From the NCBI GenBank assembly GCA_023653785.1, contig JAMKCH010084916.1, forward strand, positions 32,453 through 96,452: a DNA stretch of 64,000 nt, read 5' to 3'. The DNA comes from Ophioderma brevispina (Eukaryota > Echinodermata > Ophiuroidea > Amphilepidida > Ophiodermatidae). Positions within the stretch are counted from its first letter, which is position 1. Each line of letters starts with the position of its first letter. Position numbers and translations under genes: made by a program. The notes below the pieces were generated by a model that saw only the letters and a list, made by a program, of their open reading frames with translations, was not told the DNA's origin and did no database searches. Shown piece by piece: positions 12,477 to 24,183 of the stretch.

Positions 12477-13399
12477 CTAAATTGGAAAAGTTTTTAAGGA
12501 AGTATAGTGAGGGCTGGCGTATACTCTCTGGGATCATGTATATCTTGATTTTTATGCCCCAATGACCAGTAGCAGGGCATGCACACACACACTTGCCGGA
12601 CAAATCGCTGGTCAAACTAAGGGGAGCCGCATAACTATAATGTCAACTAAATACAAACGTGACAATACTAACCACCCCACTTCTCACAGTCTATGGGACA
12701 ACTGTAGTTGTTAATTCAGGGTTTAAGCCAGAAAACCCCCCTCTATAGAGAAAACCGAAGTATAACTTAAAGAACTCTTCCGTTTGTTGTTTTTTTTTTC
12801 AAGGCGTACAAAAACAAAAATGAAAATTGCGTACCCATGTACAGCGCATCAGCATTAACCATGTCAAAAATGAAATAATATCTATGGCACACAGCTGTTG
12901 AAAGTCCATTTATTAGACAATCGAGGAGAAGGAAAAGAAAAAACCAAAAAAGTATCAAACGCGACACAATTTGACAACTACTTGGAGTAGTAGGACACTA
13001 AATATCCTGTGTGTAAATGTGATTGAAAATTTATGGTGGACAAATATTGCTTTTTCATAAAAATCTGTTTGAAGTCGTTCATATGGGAAAAACCGAAAAT
13101 TTAGAGGGCGCTATAACATACAAATGATCTTGTAGGCCTATATGGCCAGATTCCCGTAATGATTTTCTGATTTTTGCGGGTAATAGCTTTGCATGTCCCT
13201 AATACCTATATCAGTTGTCAAAATTATGTCGACATTGCTAAAATTGCCTAAAAAGAGAAAAGACAATTTGCAGGTGGTCAAACAGCTCTGTGGGCGATAG
13301 CAGCAATGTATGGCAGCAGTTATCCTCGTTTACGCCAATTATAATGTCCCTCTTGCCATGAGTTTTCGAAAATGGTCAATGCAATTAAGCCAAACTTAC

Positions 13400-13527
13400 C
13401 CGTTAGCATCAAACAAATGGTGCCGTCCCTCCTGTCTCCAGAGTTCCTTCTTTTCACACCATCTATAGAATCTTGCAAATTTTTCACTTGACTGGTTTTT
13501 CCAATTTTCTGCACTTTCTAGATGATC
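13400..13527 (-). pseudogene. ATP5PB: Damaged duplicate of the ATP5PB central exon
   Basis: Copy B counterpart of the 9,289-9,414 exon. A base is lost near the 3' end (GCTAACGG for GCTAAGCGG), bases are gained in the TTCACACC stretch and in a T run, and the acceptor CTAG has become CTCGG. Length is 128 instead of 126, so the frame is broken. Confidence 0.85.
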
Positions 13528-14700
13528 CGAGAAGGAGGACAATAAAGAACAGTCTTGTTATAATGTTAGGAAATATCAGGTAATATTTGATCTGGCCAAA
13601 GTTTTAAAAAACACTTCCAACTTGTATGGCGGACACACAAAGTATTAGAAGCCACAATTAGAACAAGATAAGTCTCTAAGCAACAAGCATCTCTATCGTG
13701 GTGAAATTGAGATGAATTATAAATTAAAAAGATAAGTCTTCAAAACATTTTCCCAAAGCTAAGCTTAAAGCATCATACATGTTCACTTCGGACAGATGTT
13801 ATCATTTCAACATTGTACAAACATTACTCTTAAAAAAAATAATAGACCTTATGCCAAGTCTACTTTTATAACTATGTACATTTATATTTTGCCTCTGTGA
13901 AAAACAAGAACAAACTCTGTAGCTTCTTTGTTTTGTGAATTAAATTACAGTTGATTTGATTAATTAATTGATAACAAATCCACTATGGTCATGGTGAGTA
14001 ACTACTTAATCAACATTTAGTGTATGATTTGAGAGTCCCAATAAAACCCTGTGCGCTTCAGTAATTTGAGTGCTTCAGGTAATTTAATCTGCTATAAATG
14101 TGAAGTGGGCCTAAATTTTAACTAGCAACAAAATTATGTGCCGATGTGTGAGCTTGTTAAATTTGTGATGATGGAAATGAACTGGCGAGCCTTTTTGTGT
14201 ACCGGAAAATTGACCTGATAAGTAGTAGACGTTGGGTTTTTAAAACCTAAGCTGGGCTCTGCCCTCCTGGTACTCAATTCATTAAATGTACACAAAAATG
14301 CCCTGCCCGTTAAGGCCAGTAGATGTTTCTGTTTGTTGTTCTGAACAAAAACATTTCAAATATGGTTTGACCACATTGATTAACACACACTGTGATATGG
14401 GCCAATTTAGTAACTATTTTGTTTCTCTACTCTCTACGAGGTGTGGACGACTTAAACTCTAAAATTTGTAATCAGATGTTTTTGTGATGTGCGTAGGAAA
14501 AACTCATTGAGAAATCAGATCATGTTTGCGTTACCCACTTTTAAATATCAGTTTAAAATATCAAAATCATAGCACCATTCCAACATTTTCTACTGGCATG
14601 TTTTCTACCTGGTGATTAAATTGTAAAGTGAAACCACGTCCAAGTGAAAGCAAATGTTTCCAGCTCTTTCCTGAATTATACTACCAAAATTGTGAGATTG

Positions 14701-14904
14701 TTCTAATTATACATGTATACTTACGAGATCCAAACTTAGTGCATTTTGTGCTCAAAAAAGCCATCAGACACCCCACTGCACATTAAAAATTTCGGGCGCC
14801 ACGCCTAGAAGCGGTACCACGATAGAATCGGTACGCCAAACAATATGACGTCACTGGCGACCAGAATCCTTTGCTCATTTTTGTACCTTCCCAAGGGCCC
14901 ACTT
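14701..14904 (+). repeat. Left inverted terminal repeat of DIRS copy 2
   Basis: About 200 bases matching the reverse complement of 23,764-23,980. Shared landmarks in order are CATCAGACACCCC, CACGCCTA.CAGCGGT and GACCAGAATCCTTTGCTC. A third, shorter copy ends unit A at 10,586-10,716. DIRS elements typically end in inverted repeats and make no target duplication, which fits. Confidence 0.75.
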
Positions 14905-14930
14905 GCGGGGTAAGGGCCTGGATGAGGGTT

Positions 14931-15041
14931 ACTAGTGGGATCATTCGTAAGATAATGTATAAATAGAAAAGAATCTACAATATTGGTGAGTATATTCTAT
15001 TTTATGCTTCTAACATTACGAAATGATCCAAAATAGTGCAT
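14931..15041. repeat. Head-to-head fragments of the same terminal repeat
   Basis: 14,931-14,968 resembles the outer end of the terminal repeat in right-hand (inverted) orientation, and 14,995-15,041 is the outer end in left-hand orientation (ATTACGAAATGATCCAA). Together they form an imperfect palindrome with a ~26-base spacer, immediately inside the main left terminal repeat. It may be a remnant of a second nested element end or of a circle-junction-like arrangement. Confidence 0.6.
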
Positions 15042-15399
15042 GACTGCCCACAATGGTCACTAGGGGGGAGGAAAGTATAGTGAGTATCGTAGTGTAGTGG
15101 GGTTCTCCCATGTGTTATTAATGGAAGCTGAAATAATTTGGCCCCATAGCATTAGCCATATACATAAAGACATGGATAGTATATAATAAAACACATCATA
15201 TCAAGGTACAGATAAGTTAAACCGGCAATCCTCACCTTATGAGATATTAATAAATGAGATGCATCCCTCATATTTCTCTGACTGCTCTTTGCTGACAGAT
15301 GGTTTTGGCCACGGTGTGGTACTAGTAAGACGTCTTCATTTATATATATTTTTGAAATGTAGTCGGCGTCCTCCATCTGCTGACTTCCCATAATATAGA

Positions 15400-16430
15400 A
15401 ATGTTCACTCCTAAGTGAAAAGCCAAGATGTTGCCTGACTACTTATCTCCTGAGCATGTGGGTTAAGGGCGAGTTACTGTCCAGTGACGAGGCTTCACTT
15501 TTTAATGCATCAGAGATGAGGGAAGGGACACAGCGTGATAATGTTTGTTTTGTTGCAGGTTGTAAGGTTTTATTGTAGTTATAAAGAGGTGGTCAGGAAA
15601 TTGAAGAAATACATAGATTCTTCAAAAAGGCAGTGCGGTGGTAATAATGTCGGAGACCTCTGACTGGACACCAGCGTTTATCCTCAGATCACCAGTAACA
15701 CTGGGGTAGTTTGGATAGCTACTATTGGTTGAGGTGATACTGCGTGTCTGCTGTTTTAGCCATGAAAACCAGCAGAGGAAGTAGAGTAGTAGTAACATTG
15801 TGAGAGTCCGATAATCTCCTTTATACTTCTTGTCGGTAGATAACGCATGAATTCGGAAAACAACTTCTGGTAGAAGCGGCCATATAGGAGGAATGCTGTC
15901 TTCATTGTCACAGGTTCAAAGGAGGAGTGGCTTTGGCAAACGGTTCAAACGGGCTCGCCCAGCTACGTTTGGAGGACAATGGAAGATCCCAAGGAGTGAG
16001 GTTCCGAATAGTTGGACGTGTAACATTCCTTTAATGGAGATCCGCAGAGACCGTTATCTTCTCGATCACGTCCCGGGCTATATGCGGATAGTAAAAATGG
16101 CAGACAGGTAGTCCCTAATAGGCAAGGCTGGAGATTTTCTTGAAAAGAGACGTCAGGAAATTAGCCACGTTTCCTACAGATGCAGTATGCGGATCAACTT
16201 GTGTTTCTTGCACACCCAGACATGAATCTTCGAATGTAGGGGCTCTCTATTGTGATAATGGAGGGGGTAGTCACTCCTTTGTGCTCCCACCAGCCAGGGA
16301 GGCAGTTTTCTGTGAAGAGCCCTTGGTTTTGAAGGCGAGCTTGAGAGGGCGGCCACACAGTCAAGTGTTAGAGCTTTCGTTCTTTGGAGCCGCAACACCT
16401 CTTTTGTTTCTTCCGTCAACACAATAGATT
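15400..16430 (-). pseudogene. Tyrosine recombinase of DIRS copy 2, degenerate
   Basis: Downstream of RT/RH on the minus strand. Near 15,900-15,885 KTAFLLY corresponds to the conserved helix before the first catalytic Arg, the same landmark as in copy 1. The next bases hold an ASTRSC / EIHAL-like motif split over two frames. The catalytic HxxR and Tyr were not recovered. Inactive. Confidence 0.55.
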
Positions 16431-17994
16431 TGGCCTTAAAGGAATCAGTCTTGGATGGTCTTCCAGCATACTGACCAGCCTCAAAAACCAAACCTGACGT
16501 GGGCCCAAATGGGCTACAAGCAGCATACTGCATGACCTTGAAGATTGCTTGAAACTTCGTAAGTACTTTTGCCAGAATTGGTACGGTGGAAGGCGAATGC
16601 AATCAGGTTCTCCCATTTTGTAAGCCAGGGGGGGGGGGTCTATCACCCAGGCTTCTCGTCCGTTTCCAGCCACGTTCAGTATGGGGGAGTTGGTGATTTT
16701 GGATGTTCGCAAAAAGATCTACCATGGGCCTGTAAAGTTTTGAAAAATCATGTGGCAAATAGCGGCTGTTGAGGGCGTGCCACTCCACGGTTGATTCGAG
16801 GTGTAAGCTATCATCTTGGATGTGGATTTCCCTCGGAAAGGATGGTCTGCGATACAGTTGATAACACCTGGGAGATGTTCAGCCTTGAGGGATTGAGTGA
16901 TAATGGCACCAAGAGAGGAGGCGGAAGGTGGAGTGCACTGAGGATTACTCTTTGTCCTCCCTCGGTGTATTGATTAGGCAACAAAGTGGAAATTGTCTGA
17001 TCTGATTTTCACTGACTTCCCAAGAATCATTTGTTTGAAAAACGACTTTGAGCGTGGTTAGACTGCTTGCAACTCTAACTAGAACATTTATATGGAGCTT
17101 ACTTATATCTAATCTCCCTTTATTCGTGGGATCTCATTGATCTCCCCATCATGTCTTCGAGCATCTGTTGTTAAGAAACTTGATGTGGAACCTCCTGGAA
17201 CTTTTTCCCACCATAAAGATTATTCGGGTTTTGCTTAACCCTCGTAGGTGTTTGACAATCTTTGGCTTTTTCAACGCGGTACGTGACGGTTTAGATCGTG
17301 ACGGTAGTTAGTTCTGTAGAACTCCGGAGTGTAGCTGGAGAAAGTCTCATCCACAACCTGCCGAAGGGTAGAAGGTCTACCAAACTTGCCATCAACCCTA
17401 AGCAGCGGAGCCATAGACGAGCAGGAGATAAATTCCTTTCAGGAATGAGCAGGATACAATCCCGCAATCTTGAAATTCATCCTGTTCGGGGAAAAGCTTG
17501 GCTGTTTTCAAGTCCAAAAATTGCTCCTAGGAACTCCGGTTCGGGGCTTGGAATAGACTTGAGAATTCTTAGGTTTATATAAGCCCAGCTCTTTCACGTA
17601 TTCATATACACAGTTAACTGCTTTAACAGACTTGATTGCTTGGGGCTACCATCAACCAATCGTCGAGATAGACGAATATCTGGATTGCCCCCTCCTTCTC
17701 AGATGTGCTGCCATTAGTCTTTAATAGTATTTGTAAAGGTAAAGGGGAGCAGTGAATTTGAAAGACCGAATGGAAATAACTTGGAAGTGATAAGACTGGT
17801 TGTCGAAGTGAAGAGAAGCCATTTTGATGAGGGAAGGGAAAAAAACGCGAACATGGAGTAGGCGTCTGTTTTTAAATCCAATGTCGCCCCGAACAGCCCT
17901 TCTTAAAAATCTTTGGATGACCGCTGAAAGGGTTTCCATTATGAAATGTCTTGGTCGAATAAATCTTGTTCAGAGGGCGTAGATTTATGATAGA
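16420..17994 (-). pseudogene. RT core and RNase H tail of DIRS copy 2
   Basis: Minus strand, directly after the hAT-like insertion. 17,985-17,955 encodes IINLRPLNK, a classic DIRS RT motif. The catalytic box YLDDWLM is intact at 17,670-17,650. The segment LGLMASLVDLLPFGRL lies near 17,430-17,380. RNase H and tail follow: EWHALNSRYLP and MVDLFANIQNHQLP at about 16,790-16,680, then WFLRLVSMLEDHPRLIPL near 16,500-16,430. Stops and frame changes separate these parts. It copies element RNA into DNA in living relatives; here it is dead. Confidence 0.82.
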
Positions 17995-18002
17995 TCTGAG
18001 GT

Positions 18003-19103
18003 AAAAGCCCAATTTTCCCGCTTTAAAAAATGCAAATCCGCTTTTTTTCCCGCTTTATAAAAGTTTTCCGAAAAATGCAATTTTCCGGCTTTTTCGCTAG
18101 GCATTGAAGATGTTATTGCGGACTTATACTCCTACATAAAGAGCTACAGGTAAACCTTGCAAAATCCGCGTCGATTGGCCCGGCTAATAATTATGCAGTA
18201 CATAAATCACGCTTACCGTACAAAGCTTTTACTAGGTTGCAGACTTACGCGGCGGCACTGTGGGAATATAGCTCTCCGTCTCCTGATACCTTAGGGGTTC
18301 CCAGCATTTCCGCGCACTCCCCCCATTCCTGTCCCTGCCCCCATTTATAACTACTTTCTTAGTTTACTCCTACTCTCCCCTAATGTCTCTAACCGCCGCC
18401 ATCCCATCAAATCTTTGCGAAATGCGCACTAGGTTTTACCATCGCACCTCTCACATTCCACCCCCTCTACCCCCGCCGCTTCCTAACTTATCTTCTCCGC
18501 CCCCGGCCTGTTCTTGACCTCACAAAGCTTCGCGCTCTTATTCTCACTCTCACTCTTCCACTCTCCCCCCCCATAATTTCTATTGTTATTACAAAATCGG
18601 CCTTGACACCCGAGTAAACACGATTCAGTGAGTTAGTTTCACCGTACACGTGGTTATTACTTCTTGGAAAATACCGACGAGCTTTTTAGCGTTGAGACTG
18701 CGCAAAGCCACATCTTGCAGCATTGACGTCAATTTTCGAAGCAAAATGGAGTCGGGTCATCATGATCGCAATGTACAGTCAAAGAAGATCACGCTTGGGG
18801 CAAAGCGGGTAGCGATCGTCTTTGAGATTATTTTGTGATTGTCTCTCAGAATTCTAAATCAGGTGGCTTTGGAGATCAATAGGGGTCATGGGCATGCTAT
18901 TAAAACATTTGCTCATTTTGTCATATTATGAATACAATTGTTATTATTCGTATAACTTTTACTTAGGGAAAGGGAAGTAAGTTTACCTTTTTTTGAAATC
19001 GTTTTCTATCCTTCTCTCAAAAATTGCAATTTTCTGTGTTTACCTCAAATTCCGCGAATTTCGCGGAGGAATTTCCGCAACGCGGAAAAACTGTGTGGCT
19101 TAG
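18003..19103. mobile_element. hAT-like nonautonomous insertion in the DIRS copy 2 RT
   Basis: 1,101 bases flanked by an exact 8-bp direct repeat TCTGAGGT (17,995-18,002 and 19,104-19,111), the target-duplication length of hAT transposons. Removing insert and one repeat rejoins the RT frame exactly at the LRPLN block. The ends are AT-rich with TTTTCCCGC / GCGGAAAAA motifs and imperfect inverted similarity. The middle is pyrimidine-rich (18,290-18,570). I see no transposase; the 62-codon open stretch at 18,650-18,838 is unrecognised. Confidence 0.8.
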
Positions 19104-19111
19104 TCTGAGGT

Positions 19112-19580
19112 CGATGGTTTATTCGGAGCCAGGAAGAAATCGAATAGCAGCATTCCATAGTCTTCTTTATTGGAAAAATTGCATTCGTTCTTAGCAATTC
19201 TTTCACTTCCTTCTTTATAATCACAGCCTTATATAAGGTTCTTTTTTGGCATAGGCGTATTGCAGAATCTGACTTCATCGGCGGGAGATCGGTAAACGCC
19301 AAATGGAACCTTCTGAAATAGTCTGTAGAATCCATTGATCCGAGGGTATCGACCGCCACGCCGGGGGGAAAAACTTCAGACGCCCCCCAACTGGCGTCAA
19401 AGGTAGGGAGGAGTCAATTGTACTGTCCTCCCATACTCGCGCCACGTCTGGCGCATCGACGTGGAGTAGGAAGAATAGCTTTCTGAACTGTCTAGAGCTT
19501 CTATAGTTGGACTTGATATTTAAAGTCGTAGTCCGACTTCCGGAAGGAACCTCTATTCCCTCTATTGGCAGGACCATAGC
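19112..19580 (-). pseudogene. N-terminal RT block of DIRS copy 2
   Basis: Minus-strand stretch with VGGRLKFF..AWRSIPSDQW and ILQTISEG at 19,388-19,311, followed in another frame by LYKAVIIKKEVKELLR and IFPIKKT at about 19,240-19,160, then YSIS just before the hAT-like insertion. This is the typical N-terminal signature of DIRS RT and is better kept than in copy 1. One frameshift lies between the two blocks. Confidence 0.85.
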
Positions 19581-22500
19581 TGGAGGCAGAGGACCTTCAT
19601 GCGGTAGCCATAATCCTAAGGTCTGTATTCTTAAGGTCTATATTTGGAGGAGCCTCTGGGACTTGGGACTATTAGACCTCTTGGCAAGGCTGACTGCCAG
19701 CCTTACACGTTTTCTTCCTGAGAAGCTAAACTCGAACACTGATCCTCCAAAGAGATCTTTTTCTGGAGCGAGTTTAAGGAGAACTTCTGTGGCTGTTAAA
19801 ATTCAAAGCGTCAACAGCATTCTTTTTCTTCTTAGAGCCACTAATGGTAAGCAATCTTGTGAAAAGCTATGCAGACCCCCCCCCCCCCACCCCCCCCCCC
19901 CCCCCCCACGTGACGAGATCTCTCATAGATAAGGCTCTATCAATAGCTTCATTAGACAGCTTCTACATTAGGCTCCAATAACCCATTATACTGGTGGCTA
20001 AGAGAAAAAAAGGCTACATTCGAAGTTTCTCATACCATAACGGGCAATTTGTTCCAAATGGCGGAGATCAGAGTCTTTGCACTCATTCCAAGAATCAAAT
20101 CTATGGACAGGTTCCTATGTTTCTTAGAAGAACGCCTTCAACACCATCTGTTTTCTATGGTGAGGGCATTCGCCATGGCCTTGGCTTGCATAAAGTCATT
20201 TCATCAGATTCATGTTCTATCCAGCAAGGGTATAGGAACCAAAGGTTACAGAGAAGAATCCGTTATCTTCCTCACATTTATGGAAGACTCAGGAATCAAT
20301 CTTGAGAAGGGGAGAGTCTTCTTCTGATGAAATCAGTCCAAATAGGACTTCTGCACCTTATCAATAGTCTGTATTAAGTCTGTGTAACAGGAATGATAGT
20401 AGGGCTTCAATACCTGTTTTCTATAATGCTTAGCGGCCCAAACCAAGGTCCGAAGTTGTAGAATCTTGAGGAGTACAGAATCACATTTTAAGCCATGATG
20501 AACCAAAACAGTGCCCAAAAAATGGTTGGCGGCAACATCCTGGAGATAGGTAACACTAGATCTCAAAGTCTTACGTCATAAAGGAGTCAACATCGTAATA
20601 AGGAGAGCTCCAAAAAGTGCGGAAATTTCTCTAAGTTAGATCCTCAAAAGATCAGAATCTTGCTCAAAATATACTAGGTGCGCTCTTGACTTGAAGTACC
20701 TTGAACTAGATATTGTGCAATGCATCGGAGTAGCTCAGCGATAATGGTTTTTGAGTAGTTCGGTGGCTTGAACTCGAGGAGAACACTGGTAGGAGCAGGA
20801 TCAGGTTAGGCTCATTCTGTGATGAATCACTTTTGTTGATTCACAAGAGGATAATCCTCTATCCAAGTTTTTATCAGATCTAGCACCCTTCGGGATTCAG
20901 TACTTCATGTTGCACTGCGGAATTTCTTATCATCAGAAAACCAGATATTCTTTAACTCCAGACTTGGAGTAAACAACATTATCATTAAGTTTGCTCATAG
21001 AGTAACAGGGACATCAATCAACTTAGATCTGTTCTTGGAAGATCCACTCTAAGCGGCAAATTTCACTTTCACCAGAGGAACGAGTCGGGCAGAATCAGTT
21101 CGCTGAGGAGAAGCCACTGTCTTTTTCTTCACGATAATCAGTCTTGGATTTAAGGACATATGAGATGTCTTTTCACTATGTCTTGAACCTGAAAGAATCT
21201 TACGGTCATGGGGACTTGGACCGATGCACGTGGAGGAAGATCTGAAGAGAGAGCCTTAGATCTTCGCGCAGCAGTCATGGAAGCAGAAGTCATGGGATGC
21301 TTTCTCTTACTACTTGAACGAACTTGACTTATTAGAAACAGAGGCCATCCCTATCTGGGAGAACGACGGCCTCTGCGATGGCTTGTAATGTTCCCTCAGG
21401 AAGAATCTCTTTTCGTCCAACATATTAATAATACTTTACTTTCTCTCAGAAGATCGTCGTTACGGTGGACTATCAATGGATGGCTGCGTATGGGCTGCGA
21501 TCTCTGCAAGGCGAGCGACCGTCGAAGGAAAGTAGAAGAATGATCCTTATCCTTTATGGTATCAGATGAGAGGAACGATTGAAGGAAAACCCTTTCTGGA
21601 AGCATGCCGACGGCTGCGGTCGATTGCGTAGTTGGTAGCCGACGAGAACAAAACAGGCTGAAGCTGAAGAACGGTGACCCGACGGTTGATTTGTTGAATA
21701 TGCGGAGGAGGAACGGAAGGAAGTATTTTGTACGGGGCCGACGCGGCGACGGCCCGAAGAATGAACTGGAGAACCGGACTGTGAGAACCGGAGAACAACA
21801 GGCGACTTGGAAGTATGTGGAGTAGAAACTTCCTTTATCGTTGTACACCTCTACATCAACAACTTTAACTGTCTTCGGAGTCGGGAGGAATAGGTCGGAC
21901 CCTCGTGGAAAAGAATAACTAACTCCGTCAATTATAGTAGCATGTTCCTTTAAATAAGTTCTCATGACTTGTCGGTTTAACACCATCGGAACACGGCCGT
22001 CGGCCTAGTTGGAATAGATTGAGTCACCACCACGGGAAGAGATGCACGGCCGTCAGGAGGGGTAGAGCCGATCTGGAGATTATCTCTCTCATTTACTATC
22101 TCTATATCATTATCATCACTCCCAAAAGCTACACATCTATTACGGAAATCGTCCGATTCCCGAGTAGTACCACCGGTACATTTATCAATAACTCTTCATC
22201 ATCATAGGGTTAACAAAGGCGTTGGAGTTTCACTCGCCGTCGACACGGAAGTCGCCCTCATCTCATTCTCATACAAACCCATCTGTAGAGCCACGGTCGC
22301 GGGGACCCTGAATGAAGTTGTTTATCTTACTCCATGGGTATAAGTGCCAGACTGATTGGTTAGGTATTGTTAATCATCACTGAACTGCATGAGGCAGAAG
22401 TTCTTCCGTTGATTAGACTGTAAGGTAGTCGGATCAACCCGTGAATGAATAGACCGTCAAAAACCATGGCGGATTTCTTTATTAATGAGGCCGCACCGTC

Positions 22501-22920
22501 GGACTACTCAACGTTGAAAATCTTCCAATTCACTGTGAATGGGAAGGGGGGGATTGACCAGCCAATCGTAAATAATCACTTAATACGCCTGTGTTAACTT
22601 CAATAACTGGCCCTTATCTTGACTAACTGCAGGAGTGGCTGGACGGGTTAAGCCCTATAAAATGTCTGACAGCCTCCGCGGCCACCGTCGTAAACATCGC
22701 CTGGCGACTAGATTCAAAGGTAGAACTTGTGTACTCTTGAAATTCTTTAGGTTGAGAGGTCGGGGGTAGAGATTTTCACCGGCGGATGACCCGGCGGGAG
22801 AGGGGAGATGCCCTGAAACGGAGAAGGTTATAGTCTTAGGCCTTATGTCTTTTAATCCTCGCATATATACATCCAATTCATCAAAGTACTCTGAATCTTC
22901 AATTCTGACCACCCTTGTGA
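19580..22920 (-). pseudogene. Probable Gag region of DIRS copy 2
   Basis: Minus-strand region upstream of RT. The longest open stretch (21,986-21,396, 196 codons) begins MVLNRQVMRTYLKEHATIID and has no zinc knuckle. 20,566-20,333 encodes SSVTYLQDVAANHFLGTVLV and downstream KQVL-type helices that resemble the capsid-like part of DIRS Gag. 22,912-22,655 is another open piece. The Gag call comes from position and weak pattern resemblance. A C-only tract interrupts it at 19,876-19,909. Confidence 0.45.
19876..19909 (+). repeat. Poly-C tract with one A
   Basis: About 33 C residues with one interrupting A. Such tracts are hard to sequence and may be miscounted; another lies at 30,805-30,823 and a G tract at 59,342-59,358. 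Confidence 0.95.
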
Positions 22921-23763
22921 AATGTTACAAGGACTATTTCTTGTACACATTTTACATTTCACAAATAGATCTGCGATCTTTGTCGGTCTTAGAAGGAAAC
23001 TCCTTGCAGCCTGAACATTCTTCGTATCACTCTGGTGTAGAGGCCTGGATTCATAGTGCTGCAACATCAAGAAGAAAAAAACATACTTGAACATATTGTT
23101 AGGTACAAAAGTGATTCTAAACCTGCGGAGAACCAGGAAAATCCAAAGGGTGTAACAGAATAAGGCCAGGAAGAAAAGACCGGATGACTGAAGAAACAGG
23201 GCACCTCCCCCCCAAAAAAAATTGTCAAAGGAAAAATTTGAGATTTCATCGGCATAAGCAGGTAGTTAGAACATTGAAGAACATAAAGACATTGCTGCAC
23301 CGCGCGCGAGGCTATGGACAAGGGCGAAAAAATGCAAACTAAGGCAAGGGAGCAGACATGACAAGGGACACACAATCCCATAATGCCCCTGGCGGTCTAA
23401 GTGTGGACTGACGTAGGGGGGAGCTAAACATGGCCTAAGGAATAAGCCCACCTAATACCCGCTCAAGAGAAGCGCGAAACAAGAGGCCTGGGGCTCGCGG
23501 GCAACCAATGTAATGGGATTTAACACATATCATATATATCTGATACTTCATGTCAACAGCTTCCGAACTCTGAACTGCACCGAATTCTGAACTCCGAATG
23601 CCGCATCTTGAAAAAAGTCTTAAAACACTCATCAACACCACCTCATCCAACTTCCAATCAGCCGTAGATAACGTAGATGATTATCAGATATGAAATATAT
23701 CGAAAGTCCCAAATAAGTCGGCGATGATTGGGAAAATTATGGTTTAAATCCCAGTAAAAAAGT
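22920..23763. other. Noncoding 5' part of DIRS copy 2
   Basis: Between the last Gag-like open piece and the right terminal repeat. Several minus-strand open stretches overlap here, but none shows a domain. Probably the leader of the element. Confidence 0.35.
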
Positions 23764-23980
23764 TAACATGGCGCCCCTACTGAGGACACAAAAAGAGCAA
23801 AGGATTCTGGTCACCATTACGTAGATGGTTGGCGTTACCGCGCTAGCGTGGGACCGCTGGTAGGCGTGGGCGCACGAACTTTTTAATGTGGGCAGTAGGG
23901 GTGTCTGATGGCTGTTTTGAGACACAAAAAAATGCACTATAGTTGGATCATTTCGAATGTATAGAATGCATAAAATAGAA
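23764..23980 (-). repeat. Right inverted terminal repeat of DIRS copy 2
   Basis: Reverse complement partner of 14,701-14,904. It ends about 40 bases from the donor of the ATP5PB exon at 24,020, so the element inserted very near a splice site without removing it. Confidence 0.75.
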
Positions 23981-24019
23981 CGGTTGGAGATTATTAAAAA
24001 TTGCTGCTCTTTTACTTAC

Positions 24020-24183
24020 CGCTCTCACTTTATCCATATACGCTGCTACTGAAGGACCCCACTTTTTGATAGCAAAAATAACCATGGCAAATATGCCGAT
24101 ACCGTGCATGGTCTCCGGTCCCAGTATGTAGATTTCTTTGTTGAGTAGGTACAAGACCAGCCCTGTACCAAACACATATGGAC
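24020..24183 (-). CDS. ATP5PB: ATP5PB exon: transmembrane part of subunit b
   Basis: 164 bases: two bases complete a split Gly codon, then 54 full codons, ending in phase 0. Acceptor ...TGTGTCCAG, donor GTAAGT. The product reads PYVFGTGLVLYLLNKEIYIL then ETMHG..IFAMVIFAIKKWGPSVAAYMDKVRA, matching the family signature GPYVLGTGLILYALSKEIYV and the two membrane hairpin helices that anchor the peripheral stalk beside the a subunit in the inner mitochondrial membrane. It joins 26,733-26,833 upstream and 9,289-9,414 downstream in phase. DIRS copy 2 starts 40 bases beyond its donor. Confidence 0.95.

Larger units (their letters stand above)
10719..14830. repeat. Tandem ~4.1 kb unit, copy B (indel-damaged)
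   Basis: Second direct copy of the 6,628-10,718 unit, running on into DIRS copy 2 at its right end. Both ATP5PB exons are present at matching places but broken by small indels, and the intron is peppered with the same kind of change. Real decay of a duplicated gene would give mostly substitutions; this pattern fits unpolished long-read sequence in a falsely duplicated segment. A genuine tandem duplication cannot be excluded from the sequence alone. Confidence 0.85.
14701..23980 (-). mobile_element. Degenerate DIRS-type retrotransposon, copy 2, in an ATP5PB intron
   Basis: Minus-strand element bounded by ~200-base inverted repeats (14,701-14,904 and 23,764-23,980), about 9.3 kb including a 1.1 kb nested insertion. 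Order from high to low coordinate: Gag-like region, RT, RNase H tail, tyrosine recombinase. It lies between the ATP5PB exons at 24,020 and 13,527/9,414, in the same orientation as the gene. It is AT-richer and distinct from copy 1 but shares its architecture, down to parallel KTAFL and RLLGLLAS / RCLGLMAS segments. Frames are broken, though several blocks are well kept. Confidence 0.82.

Noticed and set aside
21396..21986. 196-codon ORF as an independent host gene
   Set aside because: It lies inside DIRS copy 2, upstream of RT and in the same orientation, so an element Gag remnant is more likely.
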